Shown here piece by piece: positions 23,206-28,666 of a stretch of 28,666 nucleotides of DNA. The notes beneath the pieces are model-generated. The model saw only the letters and a program-made list of their open reading frames with translations, was not told where the DNA came from and did no database searches. The position numbers and the translations under genes are program-made. This DNA is from Paulinella micropora. Lineage: Eukaryota; Cercozoa; Imbricatea; Euglyphida. Position 1 is the stretch's first letter. Every line of letters begins with the position of its first letter. The stretch lies in contig BJOX01000007.1 of the NCBI GenBank assembly GCA_009731375.1, forward strand, positions 487,236 through 515,901, read 5' to 3'.

Positions 23206-23275
23206 CTCTCTCTCTCTCTCTCTCTCTCTTTTTTCTTTCTTTTTTTTTTTTTTTTACAGTAAGCAAGGTTTAATG
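22881..23275. repeat. (TA)n, unique 120 nt, (CT)n, T-run
   Basis: After a short TA tract and an unremarkable unique stretch (22901-23030), CT dinucleotides with CA and TTTC interruptions fill 23030-23230 and end in a T-run and ACAG at 23259. That acceptor-like end is followed by TAAGCAAGG without a good exon. Confidence 0.85.
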
Positions 23276-23693
23276 AGAGAGAGAGAGAGACGATAGAAAA
23301 AGAGAAGAGCCTAATTCAAAAGAATTCTGGTTCCAAGGAACAACAGTACAAGCTCATAAGGAAATCTGGAACTAAGGTTCAACAGAAAGCTCCTGGAAAG
23401 AATAATATGGAAAGGAAAAGAAAGAGAAAAGAGAAAGATAGAAAGAAAGGAGGAAAGAGATAAAGAAAAACAGGAAAAGAAAAGAAAACGGAGAAACAAA
23501 GACAGTAAGTGAAGAAAAAAAGCCAAAAACAAACAAGAGAGAATAGGAACAAAAAAAGCAAAAACACAAAAGAAACAAAAGAAACAAACAAACAAGCGAA
23601 ACAGAAGAAACAACAAAACAAAAAAAGGGACAACAAAAGAGACGGCAACAAACACAAAAAGCAAGCGAAACAAACAAACACAAGGCTAGACAG
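23276..23693. other. A-rich, purine-biased unique sequence
   Basis: Strongly A/G-biased plus strand (AAAGAAACAAACAAAC-type), with long hydrophobic ORFs on the minus strand that look like a composition artefact (Phe, Leu, Ser, Val, Cys). I see no supportable gene. Confidence 0.5.
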
Positions 23694-23747
23694 TGGCAAG
23701 GGAGACTATACTGAACTAGAAGGCAAGAGCAGAAAGCGCCAGAGGAG
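23694..23747 (+). CDS. Possible exon with basic, NLS-like end
   Basis: Between GCTAGACAG and AGGAG|GTAAGA (strong donor). In phase 2 it reads GKGDYTELEGKSRKRQR plus a split codon. It leaves phase 2, which matches the candidate exon at 25555 and would give an uninterrupted basic stretch. The acceptor has no pyrimidine tract. Confidence 0.3.
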
Positions 23748-23999
23748 GTAAGACATAACTAACATGGGCGCAAGTGAGATCAATTGACAGTGAGACAGCC
23801 CTTAAGGAAACTGCAGCACTTAACGCAATTCACTCGCACCCGGAGGCTGTCGTAGCCAGGAGGGTGGTGTGCAGAGCGTAGTAAGGCTCGACGTGGCGTA
23901 CTCGCGACGCGATTATGCCGAGTGCTGCAGTATCCATAAGGACCGGCCCAGGCCTGGCAACCTCATAGACATGCAGCTTCAAGCTAGTCGAGCCAAACC

Positions 24000-24066
<67 letters not shown>
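23748..24066. other. Unique sequence ending in a T homopolymer
   Basis: GC-richer segment 23748-24000, then at least 65 Ts up to the gap. Read on the minus strand this is a poly-A followed by sequence, so it could be the end of a minus-oriented retroelement or processed copy lying beyond the gap; not provable here. Confidence 0.35.
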
Positions 24067-24991
24067 NNNNNNNNNNNNNNNNNNNNNNNNNNNNNNNNNN
24101 NNNNNNNNNNNNNNNNNNNNNNNNNNNNNNNNNNNNNNNNNNNNNNNNNNNNNNNNNNNNNNNNNNNNNNNNNNNNNNNNNNNNNNNNNNNNNNNNNNNN
24201 NNNNNNNNNNNNNNNNNNNNNNNNNNNNNNNNNNNNNNNNNNNNNNNNNNNNNNNNNNNNNNNNNNNNNNNNNNNNNNNNNNNNNNNNNNNNNNNNNNNN
24301 NNNNNNNNNNNNNNNNNNNNNNNNNNNNNNNNNNNNNNNNNNNNNNNNNNNNNNNNNNNNNNNNNNNNNNNNNNNNNNNNNNNNNNNNNNNNNNNNNNNN
24401 NNNNNNNNNNNNNNNNNNNNNNNNNNNNNNNNNNNNNNNNNNNNNNNNNNNNNNNNNNNNNNNNNNNNNNNNNNNNNNNNNNNNNNNNNNNNNNNNNNNN
24501 NNNNNNNNNNNNNNNNNNNNNNNNNNNNNNNNNNNNNNNNNNNNNNNNNNNNNNNNNNNNNNNNNNNNNNNNNNNNNNNNNNNNNNNNNNNNNNNNNNNN
24601 NNNNNNNNNNNNNNNNNNNNNNNNNNNNNNNNNNNNNNNNNNNNNNNNNNNNNNNNNNNNNNNNNNNNNNNNNNNNNNNNNNNNNNNNNNNNNNNNNNNN
24701 NNNNNNNNNNNNNNNNNNNNNNNNNNNNNNNNNNNNNNNNNNNNNNNNNNNNNNNNNNNNNNNNNNNNNNNNNNNNNNNNNNNNNNNNNNNNNNNNNNNN
24801 NNNNNNNNNNNNNNNNNNNNNNNNNNNNNNNNNNNNNNNNNNNNNNNNNNNNNNNNNNNNNNNNNNNNNNNNNNNNNNNNNNNNNNNNNNNNNNNNNNNN
24901 NNNNNNNNNNNNNNNNNNNNNNNNNNNNNNNNNNNNNNNNNNNNNNNNNNNNNNNNNNNNNNNNNNNNNNNNNNNNNNNNNNNNNNNNNNN
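24067..24991. other. Assembly gap (925 N)
   Basis: Ns between a T homopolymer and (CT)n. Confidence 0.99.
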
Positions 24992-25016
24992 TCTCTCTCT
25001 CACTTGCTCTCTTTCT

Positions 25017-25113
<97 letters not shown>

Positions 25114-25118
25114 TCTCG

Positions 25119-25163
<45 letters not shown>

Positions 25164-25196
25164 TCTCTCTCTCTCTCTCTGTGTTTGTTTGTGTGT

Positions 25197-25231
<35 letters not shown>

Positions 25232-25440
25232 CTCTTCTCGCATACGTACACACATACATGCGTACGTACATACATACGTACATACGTACATTCATAGATA
25301 CATGCATGCATACGTACTATCATATTTACGTGAGCTTTGTTGCAGTACATTGCAGTACGTACATATGACATTCAGTCATTCATTCATTCATACATACATA
25401 CATAGATACATACATAGATATATACATACATAGATATATG
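24992..25440. repeat. (CT)n, (GT)n, (CATA)n
   Basis: CT to 25180, GT 25181-25230, CGTA/CATA with short unique interruptions to 25440. No gene. Confidence 0.9.
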
Positions 25441-25441
25441 C

Positions 25442-25554
25442 AGAGATATTGTTGCATGCTAACGGTGATGTCTGGTATGGTGTGTAGTGTGTCGAAGCGC
25501 AAGCAGCGACTGCGTACACGATTGCATCCTAACATACACGCATGGCTTGTGTAG
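25442..25554 (+). repeat. Duplicated branch point + acceptor + exon start (array F)
   Basis: First unit: TTGCATGCTAACGG, TGGTGTGTAG, then TGTGTCGAAGCGCAAGCAGC (exon-like, starting 25488). Second unit: TTGCATCCTAACAT, TGGCTTGTGTAG, then GGTGTTGAAGCGCAAAGCAG (25555). Both have a CTAAC branch-point-like site about 25-30 nt before the AG. The first breaks off after GCGACTGC; the second continues to a donor. Confidence 0.65.
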
Positions 25555-25597
25555 GGTGTTGAAGCGCAAAGCAGCGACTGCCAGCAGCTCCGGCCAG
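25555..25597 (+). CDS. Probable 43-nt exon (last copy of array F)
   Basis: Acceptor CTTGTGTAG, donor CAG|GTAGAC. In phase 2 it reads VLKRKAATASSSGQ and leaves phase 0. It could be a late exon of the TIR gene or of a small gene in between. It cannot be joined in frame to the ankyrin exon at 26210, whose frame would need phase 1. Confidence 0.45.
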
Positions 25598-26108
25598 GTA
25601 GACACACACACACACACACATGCCTACAGGCCACAAAATAGTTTTACATACATACATACATACATATACATGCATACTTTTTCTTTAGTCTGTTAGAATA
25701 AGAGAAGAAGAAAAGAAGAAGAAAAGAAGAAGAAAAGAAGAAGAAGAGAAGAAGAAGAGAAGAAGAGAAGGAAAGAAGAAAAGAAGAAGAAAAGAAGAAG
25801 AAAAGAAGAAGAAAAGAAGAAGAAAAGAAGAAGAAATGTAATGTATGTATGTATGTATGTATTTATGTATGTGTATGTATGTATGTATGTATGAAAGTAT
25901 GCATGAAGCAGCAAGAAGGCTAGTAAATAATGAGAGAGTACGCCAAGAAATAGGTAAATAACTTTACTTCTTCTTTTCTTCTTTTCTTCTTTTCTTCTTT
26001 TCTTCTTCTTTTCTTCTTCTTTTCTTCTTCTTTTCTTCTTCCTTTCTTCCTCTTCTCTTCTTCTTTGCTTCTTCTTTGCTTCTTTTCTTCTTCTTTTCTT
26101 CTTCTTCT

Positions 26109-26166
<58 letters not shown>
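25598..26166. repeat. (CA)n, (CATA)n, (GAA)n, (TTC)n, (CT)n
   Basis: GAA/AAGAAG repeats at 25706-25836 face complementary TTCTTC repeats at 25968-26113, about 130 nt apart, and a CT tract (26114-26166) leads to the ankyrin start. The complementary arms could form a long hairpin. Confidence 0.9.
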
Positions 26167-26170
<4 letters not shown>

Positions 26171-26209
26171 CTGCTCGCGTCTGTTTGTCCTCCTTTCCTC
26201 GCTCTAGCT

Positions 26210-26311
26210 ATGTCCGAACAGGAGTTGGTCAAGGCGGCGGAGGACGGCCAACTGGTGCGCGTCGAGGAGCTCTTGGCACACGGCGTGAGTACGGAGTCCA
26301 AAGCCTCCTCG
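26210..26311 (+). CDS. Ankyrin gene exon 1
   Basis: ATG at 26210, [14 protein letters not shown] to KASS, donor TCG|GTAAGT. A second good donor, GGC|GTGAGT, lies 27 nt upstream at 26285, also phase 0, and would remove nine residues. The longer form gives near-normal ankyrin spacing between repeats, the shorter would delete most of the loop, so 26311 is preferred. The ATG follows a CT tract and CTCTAG within two nucleotides, which could be a 5' UTR or spliced-leader acceptor. Confidence 0.75.
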
Positions 26312-26629
26312 GTAAGTGCAGAGAGGGAGAGGAGGCAGGCAGAGCTGCAGACAGACAGACCAGCCAGGAAAGACGGCGCCTCCTTTTTTCCTTCTCCTTT
26401 CTCTCATTTTTTTTCCTTCTTCTTTCTTTCTTTTTCTTTTTTCTTCTTTCTCCTGCTTCTGTTTTCTGTATTCTTTTTTCTTGTTCTTTCATCCTTTTTC
26501 TTCTTCTTCTTCTTCTTCTTCTTCTTCTTCTTCTTCTATTTCTTCTTCTTCTTCTCCTACTACTACTACTACTACTCCTTCATCTTCCTCTTCTTTTTCT
26601 TCTTCTTCTTCTTATTATTATTATTATTA

Positions 26630-26689
<60 letters not shown>

Positions 26690-27785
26690 GTCTTCCTCCT
26701 TCTTTCTTCTTTCTTTCGTCTTTCTTCTTTCTTCCTTCTTTCTTTCTTTCTTTCTTTCTTTCTTCTTTCTTTCTCTCTTTCTTCTCTCTTCTTTCTTTCT
26801 TCTTTCTTTCTTCTTTCTTTCTTCTTTCTTCCATCTTTCTTCCTTCTTTCTTCCTTCTTTCCCCTTCTTTCTTTCTTTCTTCCTTCCTTCCTTCCTTCCT
26901 TCTTTTTTCTTCCTTCTCCCTTCTTTCTTCTTACTTCTTTCTTCTTTCTTATTCTTCTTTTTCTTCTTCTTCTTCTTCCTCTTCTTCTTCTTCTCCTCCT
27001 CCTCCTCCTCCTCCTCCTTCTCCTTCTCCTCCTCCTCCTCCTTCTTCATCTTCTTCTTCTTCTTCTTCTTCTTTCTTCCTTCTTCCTTCTTCTCCCTTCT
27101 TCTTCCTTCTTCTTCCTTCTTCTTCCTTCTTCTTCCATCTTCTTCCATCTTCTTCCTTCTTCCTTCTACTTCCTTCTTCTTCCTTCTTCCTTTTTCTTCC
27201 TTCCTTCTTCCTTTTTCTTCCTTCTTCCTTCTTCCTTCTTCTTCTTCTTCCTCTTCTTCCTCTTCCTCTTCTTCTTCCTCTTCTTCTTTTTCTTCTTCTT
27301 CTTCTTCTTCTTCTTCTTCTTCTTTCTTCTTCTTTCTTCTTTCTTTCTTTCTTTCTTTCTTTCTTTTCTTCCTTCTTCTTCTTCTTCTTCTTCCTTCTGC
27401 CTTCTTCTTTCTGCTTTCTTTCTTTCTTTCTTTCTTCTTCTAATTTCCCCTTCCTTATTTCCCTTTCTCCCCCGCCCCCCCTCTCTGTTTTTTTTTTTTT
27501 TTTTTTTTATAATTTTTTTTTTTTTTTTTTNNNNNNNNNNCTTTCTTCTTTCTTTCTTTCTTTCTTTCTTTCTTTTCTTCCTTCTTCTTCTTCTTCTTCT
27601 TCCTTCTGCCTTCTTCTTTCTGCTTTCTTTCTTTCTTTCTTTCTTCTTCTAATTTCCCCTTCCTTATTTCCCTTTCTCCCCCGCCCCCCCTCTCTGTTTT
27701 TTTTTTTTTTTTTTTTAATAATTTTATTTTATTTTTTTATTGTAATTATTATTACTTTCCCCTTAATTATATACTACTACTACTG

Positions 27786-27822
<37 letters not shown>

Positions 27823-27987
27823 GTTTACTGCTATTACTATTACTACTACTTTACTGCTATTACTACTACTGTTATTTCTACTACTACTACTACTACTACT
27901 ACTACACTACTATTTCTACTTCTTCGACTTCAGCCATGACTTCTCCCGTCTACTATTGTTAGTGTCATGTAGTAATACTGCAAGTAG

Positions 27988-28039
<52 letters not shown>

Positions 28040-28249
28040 GCTATCTATTTATCGACCTACCTACCTATCTATCTACGTATTTGTTCCGAAACGGATGACG
28101 GCGCTGGTTGCAGTGTCGCCGCTTACTGTTTTGTATATCTTGTGTAGGCACCACACTCCACGGCCCTGATCAAGGCAGGCCTTAAAGGCCACACTACCAT
28201 CGCCGAGGCTCTTCTGGCCACACGGGCCAATGTCAACGCGACCAATGAC
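26210..28249 (+). CDS. Ankyrin-repeat protein gene, 5' part
   Basis: Two exons in the same phase: 26210-26311 and 28148-28249, both 34 codons, separated by a 1.8-kb pyrimidine-rich intron with a gap. The product starts with half an ankyrin repeat ([20 protein letters not shown]), followed by a full one ([20 protein letters not shown], then RANVN), matching the TALxxAxxxGHxxIxxxLL...AnvN pattern of the family. Ankyrin repeats are protein-binding scaffolds. The last exon ends NATND|GTAAGC in phase 0, so the next repeat lies beyond the window. Any catalytic or signalling domain is not visible. The gene follows the TIR gene on the same strand. Confidence 0.8.
26312..28147. repeat. Ankyrin intron 1: pyrimidine-rich microsatellites and duplicated gap flank
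   Basis: TTC, TTTC, TTCC, CTC and CTT repeats with ATT 26613-26688, TAC 27772-27905 and TATC 27989-28070. About 180 nt ending in CTCCCCCGCCCCCC and a T-run occurs on both sides of the 10-N gap at 27531-27540 almost identically. The 600-residue Ser/Phe/Leu ORFs are translated repeat. Confidence 0.9.
28148..28249 (+). CDS. Ankyrin gene exon 2
   Basis: Acceptor ATATCTTGTGTAG, donor GAC|GTAAGC, 34 codons in phase 0: [15 protein letters not shown], then [19 protein letters not shown]. One ankyrin repeat: helix 1 [11 protein letters not shown], helix 2 [11 protein letters not shown], beta-hairpin ANVNATND. The exon size equals about one repeat, usual when repeats multiplied by exon duplication. 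Confidence 0.8.
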
Positions 28250-28367
28250 GTAAGCCATGGGGCGCATGCATACATAATTTACAAACAGCCGTGTGTACAG
28301 CGCAAATGTGCGTACGTTTGCTTTGATATGTTAATACGCGTAGGCAAATAGGTAGGTAGGTAGATAT

Positions 28368-28455
<88 letters not shown>

Positions 28456-28456
28456 G

Positions 28457-28533
<77 letters not shown>

Positions 28534-28666
28534 GAAATATCGACTAATGTCAGAAAAAAGGAGCTTCTGATTTCGTCAACCAGGAAGTCTGTGGGTAAAG
28601 TATTAACCCGATGCCCAGCTAAGCCGTGATGTTTGCACGGAAGGGACTGATACAGGCAATACCAAA
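28250..28666. repeat. Ankyrin intron 2: (GATA)n and unique end
   Basis: Unique 28250-28340, (GATA)n with GGTA start 28345-28532, unique to the window end. No further exon recognised. Confidence 0.85.

Noticed and set aside
23984-25291. Long ORFs spanning the 925-N gap
   Set aside because: Almost entirely Ns flanked by T-run, CT and GT repeats.
26210-26284. Earlier donor GGC|GTGAGT in ankyrin exon 1 as the main site
   Set aside because: It would delete most of the loop between ankyrin repeats; the donor at 26312 gives near-canonical repeat spacing.
25555-26311. TIR and ankyrin exons forming one fused gene
   Set aside because: The exon at 25555-25597 leaves phase 0, whereas the ankyrin frame at the CTCTAG acceptor would need phase 1; the ankyrin exon has its own ATG. 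A fusion through an unseen exon is not excluded.
26065-27939. 600-residue Ser/Phe/Leu ORF
   Set aside because: Translated pyrimidine microsatellite in ankyrin intron 1; it also crosses a gap and out-of-frame ankyrin exon sequence.

Overview
The window is nuclear DNA of a eukaryote: it carries GT-AG spliceosomal introns, a tRNA-derived SINE-like repeat, a foldback (MITE-like) element, huge microsatellites and scaffold gaps. I cannot name the organism; a protist or alga with expanded, microsatellite-filled introns would fit, but that is inference. Well over half of the window is simple repeat, and nearly every long ORF in it (poly-Tyr/Ile, poly-Cys/Met, poly-Arg/Glu, poly-Ser/Phe) is translated microsatellite, not a gene. 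The genes were found by reading short non-repetitive islands bounded by AG and GT and testing whether reading phase carries across introns.

Layout. 1-5211: exons of an unrecognised plus-strand gene (551-662, 1855-1890, perhaps 2300-2331, 3599-3634, terminal exon 5162-5211 with a TGA stop), separated by microsatellite introns in which the acceptor and the first part of the next exon are repeated in tandem. 5212-6600: intergenic DNA with a foldback element (5731-6084). 6702-8678, minus strand: a probable type II membrane protein gene with four recognised exons. 9390-21914, plus strand: the main gene, ten or so exons encoding an N-terminal membrane anchor, an Ala/Thr-rich linker, a TIR domain split over six exons with an intact WxxxE motif, a poly-serine stretch and a large C-terminal region of unknown fold. 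22000-26200: repeats, two gaps and two possible further exons. 26210-28249, plus strand: the first two exons of an ankyrin-repeat gene that runs off the window.

The most unusual thing is a recurrent architecture. At several independent exons (1855, 3599, 5162, 17233, 19052, 25555) the intron upstream contains one to nine truncated copies of [intron end + AG + first part of the exon]. Each copy breaks off inside the exon, and only the last, 3'-most copy continues through the exon to a donor or stop. In parallel, several introns are wholly or partly (GTAT)n, where the repeat unit itself supplies the GTATGT donor and a GTAG end supplies the acceptor. Together these suggest that microsatellite turnover is duplicating and perhaps creating splice sites in this genome.

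Functionally, TIR and ankyrin domains are typical of signalling and innate-immunity proteins; the anchored TIR protein keeps the glutamate used by NAD+-cleaving TIR enzymes. Its divergent neighbour encodes another membrane protein. A functional link between the three genes is not shown by the sequence.
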